Source: CALDTK01 sp041744755 (GTDB lineage: Bacteria > Bacteroidota > Bacteroidia > Chitinophagales > Saprospiraceae). From it: a stretch of 64,000 nt of DNA. Within the stretch, counting starts at the first letter, position 1. Each line of letters opens with the position of its first letter. This document shows, in pieces, positions 1 to 8,968 of the stretch. The stretch is taken from NCBI GenBank assembly GCA_041744755.1, contig JBGTKC010000075.1:1-64000 (forward strand), given 5' to 3'. The notes beneath the pieces were generated by a model that saw nothing but the letters and a program-made list of their open reading frames with translations, searched no databases and had not been told where the DNA came from. The translations under genes were made by a program, and so were the position numbers.

Positions 1-657
1 CAGTTCCGCGGCAACGTCATCGGCGCCTTCGGGGCCGGCAGTACGCTCGCCTCCCTGATCCAGCTCTACCCGACCGGCGACCAGCCCACCGGCGCGCGCA
101 CGCTCCAGCTCGTCACCGAGGGCAACCGCTACGTCGCCAACTTGCCGATCCTCCAACGCATCAGCCGCGAGCAGGGTGGTAGGCTCGACCCTCGGCCTGC
201 TTTCGCCAGCGCCGCACTCGACGCAAGCTTACGCGCTGTACTCCCCGCCTCGGCCACCGGGCCAACGGGCTTTTTCGAGGACGTTAACTACATCGGCGCG
301 TTCGGCATCGAGGGCGACCTTTGGATCCGCGACTGGACCGCAGTCTCGTTTTACAATTTCCTCACTGCCGACCTAGTCGACGCTAAGGAATTGGTAGCCA
401 CTGTCTCCGTTACGCTCTTCCCGAACCCAACTCGCAATGGCAGCAACCTCGAATTCGAGGTCGCCCAGGCTGGAAGAGTCGTGGTTGGCGTCTACGATAT
501 CACTGGGCGACTCATGAGCGAAATCGCCGCCGACTTCGATACAGGCATCCAGCGCGCCTTCATCGCGACTGAAAGTCTCTCCGCGGGCACGTATGTCGTG
601 CGGGTCGCCGCTGGGAAGCAAATTGTCGCTAAGCGCCTCGTCGTCGCGGCGCAGTAG
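1..657 (+). CDS. T9SS-exported protein, C-terminal part (5' end outside window)
   Basis: The frame is open from base 1 and stops at 657, so 218 residues of a longer protein are visible; the apparent TTG start at 142 is internal. The last 80 or so residues form a type A T9SS sorting domain, with an FPNP motif, a GVYDITGRL strand, an SAGTYVVRV strand and a basic end, which directs export through the outer membrane and removal of the tail. The preceding part has a YIGAFGI...WIRDWTAVS segment of a kind I associate with Bacteroidota surface proteins encoded beside TonB receptors. The enzymatic or binding role is not visible. A terminator follows, so it is probably transcribed apart from the receptor downstream. 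Confidence 0.85.
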   Translation, partial: QFRGNVIGAFGAGSTLASLIQLYPTGDQPTGARTLQLVTEGNRYVANLPILQRISREQGGRLDPRPAFASAALDASLRAVLPASATGPTGFFEDVNYIGAFGIEGDLWIRDWTAVSFYNFLTADLVDAKELVATVSVTLFPNPTRNGSNLEFEVAQAGRVVVGVYDITGRLMSEIAADFDTGIQRAFIATESLSAGTYVVRVAAGKQIVAKRLVVAAQ

Positions 658-678
658 CGAGCTGAACCGAATTTAGCT

Positions 679-715
679 GTAGCCTCCACCCAGCTGGGTG
701 GGGGCTACCTTTTTT
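679..715 (+). terminator. Rho-independent terminator
   Basis: GTAGCC (679-684) pairs with GGCTAC (703-708) and CCACCC (686-691) pairs with GGGTGG (696-701), joined by a T-G pair. The loop is AGCT and a T-run follows (710-715). It lies after the T9SS protein gene. Confidence 0.85.
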
Positions 716-790
716 CTCACACGACCGCGAGGTAAAACATTCCGCCCCGATCGTGTCTGTTCCAATCACTCTGGTAATTAAAAGACAAAC

Positions 791-3709
791 ATGACCTTCC
801 ATAAATTCTTCGCCGTAGCGCTGCTAACGGCATGTTCAGGTTCGGTTTTGGCGCAAGCCGTCATCAAAGGCGTCGTCTTGGACGCGGCGGCTGAGCCCGT
901 CATCGGCGCCACCGTTTACGACAACTCCGTCGATCCGGCGCGTGGCACGGTCACGGACTTCGACGGGAACTACGAATTGAATGTACCCGCCGGTACTTAC
1001 TCACTTAAATTTAGCTACGTCGGCCTCCAGAAGAAGACCGTGACCGATATCGTGGCCAACGATGGCAAGGTCACTTTCCTCGATGTCACGATGTCCGAGA
1101 ACGCGCAAGCATTGCAGGAGGTGGTCGTCACGGCGCGCGCGATTCAGAATTCCGAGAACGCTGTGTTGCTAACGCGACTAAAATCGGATCGCATCCTCGA
1201 CGGCATCTCGTCCCAAGAGATGTCGAAGCTCGCGATCTCGAATGCGGCCGGGGCCATGACTAAGGTCACCGGGACGACGATCGTGGACGGTAAATATATT
1301 GTAGTAAGGGGTCTGGGTGACCGGTACTCGACCGCACAGCTGAACGGCCTGACCATGCCAAACTCTGATCCCTACCGCAATTCGCCTCAACTGGACCTGG
1401 TCCCCGCTAGTCTGCTGGACAACATCCAGACGTCGAAGACTTTCACACCGGATCAACCGGGGGGATTCACCGGCGGCAACGTCGACCTAAAGACCAAAGA
1501 CTTCCCCGAGCTAAAGACCTTTAGCGTGTCGGTGAGTGCGGGTTATAACTCACAGAGCTCTTTCAACGACCAGTTCCAAACCTATCGCGGGGGCTCCACC
1601 GACTGGCTTGGGTATGACGACGGTACGCGGCAGCTGCCGGACCGCATCCGCGAGCTGGGGCGCGACCCTGTACCGGCCGGACGGGGAAGTACCGGTGAGG
1701 TATTCGTTCTCGGCACCGGGGTGATTGCACTCTCGAGTACCGACGAAGCGAACGCGGCTGCGTTCGCGGCCGTCGAAGAAGCTACTGAATTGTTGCCACT
1801 AGACTTTGCGACACAGACGCAGCCCGTTGTCATGGACCATAGTCTCGGGATGAGCTTTGGCAACAGCCACGAACTAAGTAACGGGCGTCGCTTCGGCTAC
1901 CTACTGAGTGGCAATTATTCCCGTTCGTACGATTACGTAAATAATGGCGAGGTGGGCTTTTATCGGCTGTCTGACCCTAACGCTACAGAGCTAAACGTAG
2001 ACTACCGTTTCCGCGACACGAGCTCCGTCGAAAGCCCGACCGTATCCGGTTTCGCGAATGTGGGCTTTCGCTTTGCGAAGGGGCAGACGATCAGCGCTAA
2101 CCTGATCTACAACCACACGACCGACATCGGTACCCAGAAGCTCGTCGGCCCGGCCCCGGCACTCAACATCACGCAGGACCAGGAACTTCAGAACCGCCAA
2201 CTCACTTTTCTCGAGCGCAGCACTCTCACGGCGCAGTTGCGCGGCGAACACCTGATCTCGCCATCGGGCGACCTTCGCCTCCAGTGGGCGGGAGGGTATA
2301 CGCTTACGAGTCAGGATGAGCCTAACCGTCGTCTACTCGCCGCTATCGCCGACTACAGCACACCCGAGCAACCGCGATTTTTTATTCCGGCCGCCTCCAT
2401 CGCCCGCCCGCTGAATTTCTTCCGCGACCTCGACGACGATCAGTACGAAGGGAAAGTTGACGTGTACAAAGATTTCAAATCGCAAGGCCATAAGCTCCAG
2501 GCTGGCGTGGCCTACCGCACGAAGCAACGCTCGTTCGAGGAGCGGATCTACGAACTCGGCGTCCAACAGCGTAACATCCCCATCGAGTACGACGGCAATC
2601 CCGACAACTACTTCCGCGACGAAAATCTCGGCTTTGGCGCGACGCCGCGTGGCACGATGGGGGTGCTCAACTACGTACGCGAAAATACTAACCCGGTCAA
2701 TAGTTACGACGGACACGAGAATATTGCCGCCGCCTACCTCATGGGGACTTACAAGTTCAATGAGCAACTCCGAGCCATCCTAGGGGCCCGCGTGGAGCAC
2801 ACCGACTTGGAGAGCGTTAGCCGCGCCGAAAACGTGCCCGACAGTGTACGAATTGGCAGCATTACGGCGATAGACTTACTGCCGAGCATCAACTTGGTCT
2901 ACTCCCCGGCGGAGCGACACAACGTGCGTGCAAGTTTTACGCAGACGATCGCGAGACCTAATATGCGCGAGATCGCCCGTTTTCCGAGCTTCGACTTTAT
3001 CGGCGGGCCAATCTTCTCCGGCAACCCACAGCTGGAGCGAACCAACATCGACAACTATGACTTGCGGTATGAGTTCTTCCCAACGCCCGGGGCGCTGCTA
3101 TCGGTGAGTGGTTTTTATAAAGCCTTCCACAACCCAATCGTAACCACCTTCCTGCCGTCACAACAGCTGGAGTTTTCATACGTCAATGTCGAGCGTGCCA
3201 CTGTGCTCGGCATCGAGCTCGAGGCACGCAGCGATCTCGGCTTCATCGGTGAAGGCTTCAAGGAGCTGCGCGCCGGTGCCAACGTCAGCGTGATCGGATC
3301 GGATGCCGATATAAATCCAGCTGAGCTGGCGCGGATTCGTGACTTCCGCCCCGACTTCCAGGGGACGCGCCAGCTGCAGGGCCAGAGCCCGTATATCGTC
3401 AACGCTAACTTGTCCTGGGCGCCCGAGCGCTACGGCTTCGACGTGACGGCGGCTTTCAACATCTTCGGGGACCGCATTGCTTTCAACGGCAATGAGGGCA
3501 CGCCGGACATCTTCGAGCGTGCCCGCGGAAGCCTCGACGTTTCGCTCGGCACGGATATCGGGCCGCTCGGCGTGCGTCTCGCTGGCACCAACCTCCTTAA
3601 TCCGAAGTACGAGACTTTCGCCGAATTCGGTGGGCAGGACTTTATCTACTCGAGTTTCCGTCGCGGTACGCAAGTATCGCTGGCGATCGGTTACGTCTTC
3701 CGGGGCTGA
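791..3709 (+). CDS. TonB-dependent outer-membrane receptor with carboxypeptidase-regulatory-like domain
   Basis: A 972-residue protein with a signal peptide (cleavage near VLAQA-V). Residues about 23-110 form a CarboxypepD_reg-like beta domain (IKGVVLDAAAEPVIGATVY). A plug follows at about 130-240 (VVRGLGDRYSTAQLNG, then GGFTGGNVDLKTKDF). The rest is a beta-barrel rich in alternating aromatic strands and ends in an aromatic-containing strand (SLAIGYVFRG). The family imports bulky ligands across the outer membrane with TonB energy; no SusD partner is adjacent, so the substrate is unknown. The upstream T9SS protein may be its surface partner, which is inference. A hairpin-repeat copy sits in the signal-peptide codons (845-859). 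Confidence 0.93.
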   Translation: MTFHKFFAVALLTACSGSVLAQAVIKGVVLDAAAEPVIGATVYDNSVDPARGTVTDFDGNYELNVPAGTYSLKFSYVGLQKKTVTDIVANDGKVTFLDVTMSENAQALQEVVVTARAIQNSENAVLLTRLKSDRILDGISSQEMSKLAISNAAGAMTKVTGTTIVDGKYIVVRGLGDRYSTAQLNGLTMPNSDPYRNSPQLDLVPASLLDNIQTSKTFTPDQPGGFTGGNVDLKTKDFPELKTFSVSVSAGYNSQSSFNDQFQTYRGGSTDWLGYDDGTRQLPDRIRELGRDPVPAGRGSTGEVFVLGTGVIALSSTDEANAAAFAAVEEATELLPLDFATQTQPVVMDHSLGMSFGNSHELSNGRRFGYLLSGNYSRSYDYVNNGEVGFYRLSDPNATELNVDYRFRDTSSVESPTVSGFANVGFRFAKGQTISANLIYNHTTDIGTQKLVGPAPALNITQDQELQNRQLTFLERSTLTAQLRGEHLISPSGDLRLQWAGGYTLTSQDEPNRRLLAAIADYSTPEQPRFFIPAASIARPLNFFRDLDDDQYEGKVDVYKDFKSQGHKLQAGVAYRTKQRSFEERIYELGVQQRNIPIEYDGNPDNYFRDENLGFGATPRGTMGVLNYVRENTNPVNSYDGHENIAAAYLMGTYKFNEQLRAILGARVEHTDLESVSRAENVPDSVRIGSITAIDLLPSINLVYSPAERHNVRASFTQTIARPNMREIARFPSFDFIGGPIFSGNPQLERTNIDNYDLRYEFFPTPGALLSVSGFYKAFHNPIVTTFLPSQQLEFSYVNVERATVLGIELEARSDLGFIGEGFKELRAGANVSVIGSDADINPAELARIRDFRPDFQGTRQLQGQSPYIVNANLSWAPERYGFDVTAAFNIFGDRIAFNGNEGTPDIFERARGSLDVSLGTDIGPLGVRLAGTNLLNPKYETFAEFGGQDFIYSSFRRGTQVSLAIGYVFRG
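845..859 (+). repeat. Mini-hairpin repeat, GCAA-loop variant
   Basis: GTTTTGGCGCAAGCC: stem GGC/GCC, loop GCAA. It encodes VLAQA in the signal peptide of the TonB receptor. Confidence 0.8.
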
Positions 3710-3755
3710 GTAAGCCGCGTGGACGAAAAATTTCAATTACCAGATTGATTATCGG

Positions 3756-3792
3756 CAGCCCGGGTCGCAATACGCGGCTCGGGTTGTTTTTT
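3756..3792 (+). terminator. Rho-independent terminator of the TonB receptor gene
   Basis: A 13-bp stem with a few G-T pairs (3756-3768 with 3774-3786), a 5-base loop, then six T (3787-3792). Confidence 0.85.
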
Positions 3793-3793
3793 G

Positions 3794-3808
3794 GGCTTTC
3801 GCCAAAAC
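3794..3808 (-). repeat. Mini-hairpin repeat, exact copy
   Basis: Exact match to GTTTTGGCGAAAGCC on the minus strand. It is intergenic, directly after the terminator T-run, so it is not constrained by coding. Confidence 0.9.
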
Positions 3809-3831
3809 TCTCTCCAAATCGCAGGACACAA

Positions 3832-3846
3832 GTTTTGACGAAAGTC
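3832..3846 (+). repeat. Mini-hairpin repeat, GAC/GTC stem variant
   Basis: GTTTTGACGAAAGTC: both sides of the stem are changed together (GAC with GTC) and the GAAA loop is kept. Intergenic, 23 bases from the opposed copy at 3794-3808. Confidence 0.85.
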
Positions 3847-4024
3847 GAAGCTACAACTAGCAGGCAAATTTGCACCAATTTCACCTGTGGTTAACACGGA
3901 AACGTATTTCAGTGTAGCGCCGCTCAATAGGCGACTTCACTAGATATCCTTTGCCCGACAGCAGGCGTATCCTTGCTAAACTAAGGCGGCTCACGCCTCG
4001 GTTGGTTGTCGCGAACGCACACGT

Positions 4025-5101
4025 ATGGACTCTACCAACATCATCATGTGGACCGGCTTCATGCTGTCTGCTTACGCCGTGGTCGGCAATGACTCGATCC
4101 AGACCCTCGGGACCTTCCTGACCTCGAACGAGGACCGGCCCTGGTGGCACCTGTGGCTCTACGCCGGCGGTATCCTCATGCTGACGATGATCTACGGGTA
4201 CATTGCTTACGACGGGGACGTGAGCTACGAGCGTCTCCAGGTACTCGGCGACGACGGGACGCTCAGGTATGAGGACCCACGTGCCATTGTAGGCTTCGGG
4301 TGGGCGTACCTGCTGCCGCCGCTCGTGCTGATGGCGCTCACGCGCACCGGTATTCCCGTGAGCACTAGTTTCCTGATCCTCACCTTTTTCGCGCCGGCAG
4401 GCCTGATCGACATGATCAATAAATCACTGCTCGGTTATATACTCGCCTTCGTGGTGGCGATCGCGCTCTACGCGCTCATCGCTCGATCGCTCACGCGCCG
4501 CTTTATCACCACCAAGCTGCCAAAGGAGCGACTGAAGATGTGGACGGCCTTGCAGTGGCTATCCACGGGCTTCCTTTGGAGCCAGTGGCTCGTGCAGGAC
4601 TTCGCCAATATCTACGTCTACTTGCCGCGCTCGCTGGAGCGCTGGCAGTTGATTGCCTCGCTGGTCATCCTGCTGGGCTTCCTGGCATACATTTTCGCCA
4701 ACAAGGGCGGCAAGATCCAGGAGATCGTGCGAGAGAAAACCAACACGCAAGACGTGCGCTCGGCCACGATCATCGACTTCACCTACGGTCTGATCCTGCT
4801 GTTTTTCAAGGAATGGAGCGACATCCCGATGTCCACGACCTGGGTGTTCCTCGGACTGCTGGCCGGGCGCGAGATCGCGATCCGGTGGCGCCTCGGCGAC
4901 CGCGACGATGCCGACGACTACCTCGACCCAGCGGAACCAGGTTTTGCACTCGACGCCGACGGCCGCATTCACCCAATGTCTCTCGGGCGGGATACGTGGA
5001 TCATGGTGGGGCGCGACTTGGCCAAGGTGGCCTTGGGCCTCGGCATCAGTGTGGCGCTCGTGTTTACGATGGCGTATCTGACGGGGAGGGCGGGCTTTTA
5101 G
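4025..5101 (+). CDS. Multi-spanning membrane protein, distantly PiT-like
   Basis: A 358-residue protein with about nine hydrophobic segments. Near the N-terminus it has AYAVVGNDSIQTLG and later GIPVSTSFLIL; a second DIPMSTTWVFLG lies near residue 270. Inorganic phosphate transporters of the PiT family carry paired GxND and P-x-S-T/S-T motifs in a duplicated fold, so a divergent anion permease is possible. This is inference from motifs; an orphan membrane family is the alternative. Charged stretches such as DGDVSYERLQ and RDDADDYLDPAEP are probably cytoplasmic loops. The ATG at 4025 is the first in frame before the hydrophobic start. No neighbour hints at a substrate. Confidence 0.6.
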   Translation: MDSTNIIMWTGFMLSAYAVVGNDSIQTLGTFLTSNEDRPWWHLWLYAGGILMLTMIYGYIAYDGDVSYERLQVLGDDGTLRYEDPRAIVGFGWAYLLPPLVLMALTRTGIPVSTSFLILTFFAPAGLIDMINKSLLGYILAFVVAIALYALIARSLTRRFITTKLPKERLKMWTALQWLSTGFLWSQWLVQDFANIYVYLPRSLERWQLIASLVILLGFLAYIFANKGGKIQEIVREKTNTQDVRSATIIDFTYGLILLFFKEWSDIPMSTTWVFLGLLAGREIAIRWRLGDRDDADDYLDPAEPGFALDADGRIHPMSLGRDTWIMVGRDLAKVALGLGISVALVFTMAYLTGRAGF

Positions 5102-5210
5102 GTAGCTATCCGATGATGTGCTTGGATGACGGCTCGATGCTTCGGTGAGCTGTAGATCGCGCGAAATCCTAGATGCTTTTCGGCGCAGTCGCCGTTCAGC
5201 GTAGCCACCC

Positions 5211-6296
5211 CTACTCCACCACCACCTCCATGTACACGGGCTGGTGATCACTCCACCTGAAATCTTGATCGATTACTTTGGTCTTGACAGCTCTCAAACC
5301 AGGACTCAATAGAAAGAAGTCTATTGTGGTCACGAAGCTGCTATCAGGTAGGTAGGGGGCGTTGGTCTTACGATTCGTGGGAGTAGCGGCGTCATAGACG
5401 AAAGTCCAGTCTTCGGTCGGGAAACTCTGGGGTACGGCCTGCTGCGTGAACCTGCCTTCCGGATCGCCGATGAATTGATCGTACGGGAAATTGGGTGGTA
5501 CCAGGTTCCAGTCGCCCCCGACCACGACAAGGTGTCCGGCAGCAGCCTCAGCTATAAGGAATGTCGCTAGGTACCTTAGCTGTTCTTGCTTGACGGTACC
5601 GTCGTCGTAGGCGCTTAAGTGAATGTTGAGCACGGTAAGTTGCCGGCCGTCTGCCAGCGTGTGCCGTTGGACGAGAGCACACCTGTCGAGTTGAAAAATT
5701 TGGTCGGGCCACGGAAATCTGCCCGGGAGGGCGTGGCGCTCAACCCCCGTCGGGAGCCAGCGACTCATGCTCAGTAAACCGCTGTATACCTCCCCATAGA
5801 CGCGCCACGGCTCCATCACCGGAATTGGAACGCGCTCGTTGATGTAGTTCGGCGTGAAGACGGCCGCGTAGGCGGGTTGGGTTTTGCGGAAACGCTCCAG
5901 CTGTAAGTCGTGATAACTCCGCGTGCTGAAGCTATCTACCTCTTGGAGCAAAAAAAAGTCGGCTTTCGTATTGGCCAGTTGCTGCACGATCCCGGCGGTG
6001 TAGCGCTCGGCGTCCGACTGTGGCATTCGGATATTCATCCCGCGACTGAGGAGGATATTGCCGCCGTCCATAAAGAAGTCCGCCTCTGCGCCGAGACCGG
6101 AATAGCCGACGTTCCAGGTTAAGAACGTGAGGATGGAGTCTGCGATAGGCGCTGAACTGGCCGACCCAGTGCTGCCAACTACCGCGTCCACCCCCTCCGG
6201 CCGCCAGTCCACGGCTGTCCCGCGCGCGAGCACAACTACGATATAAATAACCGGAATGGCAAGGACTACTCCGAGTCCCCAGAGCAGCTTCCTCAT
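5211..6296 (-). CDS. Membrane-anchored endonuclease/exonuclease/phosphatase family protein
   Basis: A 361-residue protein with an N-terminal hydrophobic anchor (residues about 4-25) and a DNase I-like fold. The motifs are LTWNVGY (Asn), LLQEVDS (metal-binding Glu), GGDWNL (Asp/Asn) and WSDHQPV (catalytic His near the C-terminus), so the active site looks complete. The family cleaves phosphodiesters or phosphomonoesters; the real substrate cannot be told. The anchor points to action outside the inner membrane. Its start overlaps the dapB stop by 4 bases (6293-6296), so the two are likely translated from one mRNA. Confidence 0.85.
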   Translation of the reverse strand: MRKLLWGLGVVLAIPVIYIVVVLARGTAVDWRPEGVDAVVGSTGSASSAPIADSILTFLTWNVGYSGLGAEADFFMDGGNILLSRGMNIRMPQSDAERYTAGIVQQLANTKADFFLLQEVDSFSTRSYHDLQLERFRKTQPAYAAVFTPNYINERVPIPVMEPWRVYGEVYSGLLSMSRWLPTGVERHALPGRFPWPDQIFQLDRCALVQRHTLADGRQLTVLNIHLSAYDDGTVKQEQLRYLATFLIAEAAAGHLVVVGGDWNLVPPNFPYDQFIGDPEGRFTQQAVPQSFPTEDWTFVYDAATPTNRKTNAPYLPDSSFVTTIDFFLLSPGLRAVKTKVIDQDFRWSDHQPVYMEVVVE

Positions 6297-6967
6297 ACTC
6301 GTGAAGCAAGTCCGCCAAGCCCAAGGACATCGGCCATTGTGTAGACTCCCCCCTTGCCGACTAGAAACTCGGCCGCGAGTACGGCTCCCTCGGCGAAGCC
6401 AGTTCTGTCGTGCGCCTCGTGCCGCAGCACGATCTCATCGGCCCTGGAGCGATACGTGACCTCGTGTAGGCCTACGACCTCAGCCTCGCGATAGGAGACA
6501 ATCTTCGCGGTTTCTACAATTCCCTCCGCGAGGGTAATGGCCGTGCCGCTCGGTGCATCGAGCTTGTGGACGTGATGGGTTTCTGTGATGCTGGCGGCGT
6601 AGCCACGGTCCCGCAGCGAGGCCGCGAGCAAGCGATTGATTGCGAAGATGACGTTGACACCTACGCTCATATTAGTGGCATGTAGGAAGGCCGGACGATC
6701 GGGCTCGGAAGCGAACGCCACTACCCTACTGATATTCCAGCCAGTCGTCCCGCTCACGACCGGTATCCCTTGCCTCAGCACAGCCAGGCAGAGCTCCTCC
6801 GCAGCGTGTGGTGCACTGAAGTCGATAGCGATATCTGGTGTGCCCAAGAGTTCGTAGGCTGCGTGCGAACTGTGTACTCGCTGCGCGATCTCATGACCGC
6901 GGGCCTCGGCGGCCGCCTCGATCATCCTGCCCATCCGGCCGTAGCCTAGGAGTGCGATGCTGGCCAT
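6293..6967 (-). CDS. dapB: 4-hydroxy-tetrahydrodipicolinate reductase
   Basis: DapB uses NAD(P)H to reduce the cyclic intermediate of the diaminopimelate/lysine pathway in the cytoplasm. The 224 residues show the nucleotide-binding start (IALLGYGRMGRMIE), SGTTGW, and the family signature ETHHVHKLDAPSGTA with catalytic His and Lys. The length is a little short, as is common in Bacteroidota. The start is 5 bases from the end of the upstream ABC-F gene, and the nuclease gene downstream overlaps by 4 bases, so it sits in an operon of mixed functions. Confidence 0.95.
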   Translation of the reverse strand: MASIALLGYGRMGRMIEAAAEARGHEIAQRVHSSHAAYELLGTPDIAIDFSAPHAAEELCLAVLRQGIPVVSGTTGWNISRVVAFASEPDRPAFLHATNMSVGVNVIFAINRLLAASLRDRGYAASITETHHVHKLDAPSGTAITLAEGIVETAKIVSYREAEVVGLHEVTYRSRADEIVLRHEAHDRTGFAEGAVLAAEFLVGKGGVYTMADVLGLGGLASRV

Positions 6968-6972
6968 GGTCT

Positions 6973-8931
6973 TTATGCGGCTACGAGGTCCAGTTGGCCT
7001 TGCGCGCGCTCCCAGGCCAACATCGCGTCCGATAGTTCCTTCTGGAGCTTGGCGTGCTCGGCGATGGTGTGCTTGGCTTCGGGTTTGTTGTAATACTCGA
7101 CGTCGGCCAATTTCTTCTCGAGTTTGGCGCTATCCTTTTCGAGTTGGTCCACTCGTTTCTCCGCGCTCTGAGCCGCGCGTTGTAGGCGCTTGAACTCCTC
7201 AGGGCTGAGGTCGGCGGCTTCGGCGGGTCCAGGACTACCGGTTTTGGCGAAAGCCGCCTGACCGTGGGCGTTCGCGCTTCCGTTGCTCGTCACCGTCGCT
7301 TGCTCTACCTGACGCATATCCTCCATCTCGCGCTTGGCGAGGTACTCCTCGATATCGCCGAGGTGCACTTGGACCTTGCCGTCACGAAACTCTAAGACCT
7401 GGTCCGTGAGGCCCTCGAGGAAGTCGCGGTCGTGACTCACGACGACCAGCGCCCCTTTGTAGTCGCGTACGGCCTCCTTGAGGACATCCTTCGAGCGCAT
7501 GTCCAGGTGGTTGGTCGGCTCGTCGAGCACCAACACATTACTCGGCTGAAGCAGTAATGATGCCATCGCGAGGCGCGCGCGCTCGCCACCGCTCAGCACT
7601 TTGACCTTCTTGTCGTGGTCCGGCCCGCTGAACATCATCGTGCCGAGGATATTGCGCAGCTGCGTCCGCATCTCCGGCGGGGCAACGCGCTCTAAGGTCT
7701 CTAGCAGCGTGAGGTCGCCGTCGAGCGAATCGCTCTGGTCCTGAGCGTAGTAACCGAGGTGGACGTTAAATCCTGGAGTGACCTCGCCGGCGCTGGCCTC
7801 GAGCTGGCCGATTAAGATTTTGGCCAGTGTGGTCTTACCCTGGCCGTTCTGCCCAACGAAGGCCACGCGCTCGCCGCGGCGCAGTTGGAAGTCGACTTTC
7901 GTCAAAACCTGCTTCTCGCCGTACGACTTAGCGATGTTCTCGCCTGAGAGCGCGATGTCGCCGGCGCGGGGGGGCTCGGGGAAACGGAGTCGCATTGTCG
8001 CGTTGTCGAGCTCGTCGAGTTCGATGCGCTCCACCTTGTCGAGCTTCTTCTGCATCGACTGCGCCATCTTGGTCTTCGTGGCGCTGGCCATGAATCGCTT
8101 GATGGTCTTCTCGCGGTCGGCGATGGCGCGGGCTTGGTTCTTCGCCGAATTCTCGAGAATTTCGCGGCGCTCGGCACGCTGGGCCTCGTACTTCGAAAAC
8201 CCGCAGTTGTAGTCGTAAACTTTCGCGCCCTCGATCTCTACCGTGCGCCGGGTTACGTTGTCGAGGAAGGTGCGGTCGTGCGAGATCGTGATCACGGCCC
8301 CTTCGTACTGCATGAGCCACTTCTCCAACCAGATGATGGATTCGATATCGAGGTGGTTGGTCGGCTCGTCGAGGAAGAGGTAGTCCGGCTTGGCGAGCAG
8401 CATCTTCGCCAGCTCGGCCCGCATCTGCCACCCGCCGGAAAAGGTGCCGAGCTTGCGATCAAACTCCTTTGGGCCGAACCCCAAACCGCGCAGGACCTGC
8501 TCGATCTGCGCGTCCTGCTGATCGGCGCCCATAAGATGGATGCGCTCGTGGAGGTTCGACAGGCGCTCGATCAACGCAACGTAGGCGTCCGACTCGTAGT
8601 CCTCGCGGTCCTCGAGCTGCCGCTCCACCTTCTTGAGCTCGTCCTCCATGTCACGCAGGTCGTCGAAGGCGCTCTCGGCCAGCTCGCGCACGGTCCGCTC
8701 CTTGGGCGGGTCGAGGTCCTGGTGGAGGTAGGCCACGCGGGCGTCGTTGGGGATCGTGACGTTGCCTTCCATCGGGCTGAGCTCCCCGACGATTATCTTC
8801 GTGAAGGTCGACTTACCGGCGCCATTCTTGCCGACAAGCCCGATCTTCTCACCGGGCTTGATGGCCAGGTTGACGCGGTCGAACAGCACGCGGTCGCCGT
8901 ACTGAAGGTAGATGGAAGAGGCAGAGATCAT
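6973..8931 (-). CDS. ABC-F family ATPase
   Basis: A 652-residue soluble protein with two ABC domains and no membrane segments. The Walker A motifs are GLVGKNGAGKST and AFVGQNGQGKTT, the signatures FSGGWQMR and LSGGERAR, and the Walker B motifs FLDEPTNHLD and VLDEPTNHLD; all look intact. A charged linker joins the domains and a C-terminal coiled coil (about 570-650) resembles the Uup/ABC-F tail. ABC-F proteins act on ribosomes to rescue stalled or drug-bound complexes; which subfamily this is I cannot say. A TACCTTCG promoter core lies 10 bases before the start. A hairpin repeat (7241-7255) encodes AFAKT in the linker before the tail. Confidence 0.93.
   Translation of the reverse strand: MISASSIYLQYGDRVLFDRVNLAIKPGEKIGLVGKNGAGKSTFTKIIVGELSPMEGNVTIPNDARVAYLHQDLDPPKERTVRELAESAFDDLRDMEDELKKVERQLEDREDYESDAYVALIERLSNLHERIHLMGADQQDAQIEQVLRGLGFGPKEFDRKLGTFSGGWQMRAELAKMLLAKPDYLFLDEPTNHLDIESIIWLEKWLMQYEGAVITISHDRTFLDNVTRRTVEIEGAKVYDYNCGFSKYEAQRAERREILENSAKNQARAIADREKTIKRFMASATKTKMAQSMQKKLDKVERIELDELDNATMRLRFPEPPRAGDIALSGENIAKSYGEKQVLTKVDFQLRRGERVAFVGQNGQGKTTLAKILIGQLEASAGEVTPGFNVHLGYYAQDQSDSLDGDLTLLETLERVAPPEMRTQLRNILGTMMFSGPDHDKKVKVLSGGERARLAMASLLLQPSNVLVLDEPTNHLDMRSKDVLKEAVRDYKGALVVVSHDRDFLEGLTDQVLEFRDGKVQVHLGDIEEYLAKREMEDMRQVEQATVTSNGSANAHGQAAFAKTGSPGPAEAADLSPEEFKRLQRAAQSAEKRVDQLEKDSAKLEKKLADVEYYNKPEAKHTIAEHAKLQKELSDAMLAWERAQGQLDLVAA
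7241..7255 (+). repeat. Mini-hairpin repeat, exact copy
   Basis: Exact GTTTTGGCGAAAGCC, read as AFAKT on the minus-strand ABC-F gene, in its poorly conserved C-terminal linker. Confidence 0.9.
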
Positions 8932-8940
8932 AAGCGGCCG

Positions 8941-8948
8941 CGAAGGTA
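8941..8948 (-). promoter_or_regulatory. Promoter core of the ABC-F operon
   Basis: TACCTTCG on the minus strand matches the Bacteroidota -7 form TAnnTTTG with one change, and lies just before the ABC-F start at 8931. Confidence 0.5.
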
Positions 8949-8968
8949 CGGCTATCAGGAATGTGTTA

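Larger units (their letters stand above)
3710..4024. other. Intergenic region between TonB receptor and PiT-like gene
   Basis: These 315 bases hold a terminator (3756-3792) and two mini-hairpin repeats in opposite orientation (3794-3808 and 3832-3846). The following 178 bases up to the next start show no gene, tRNA or riboswitch that I can recognise. TATCCTTTG near 3945 is a weak promoter-like string. Confidence 0.6.
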
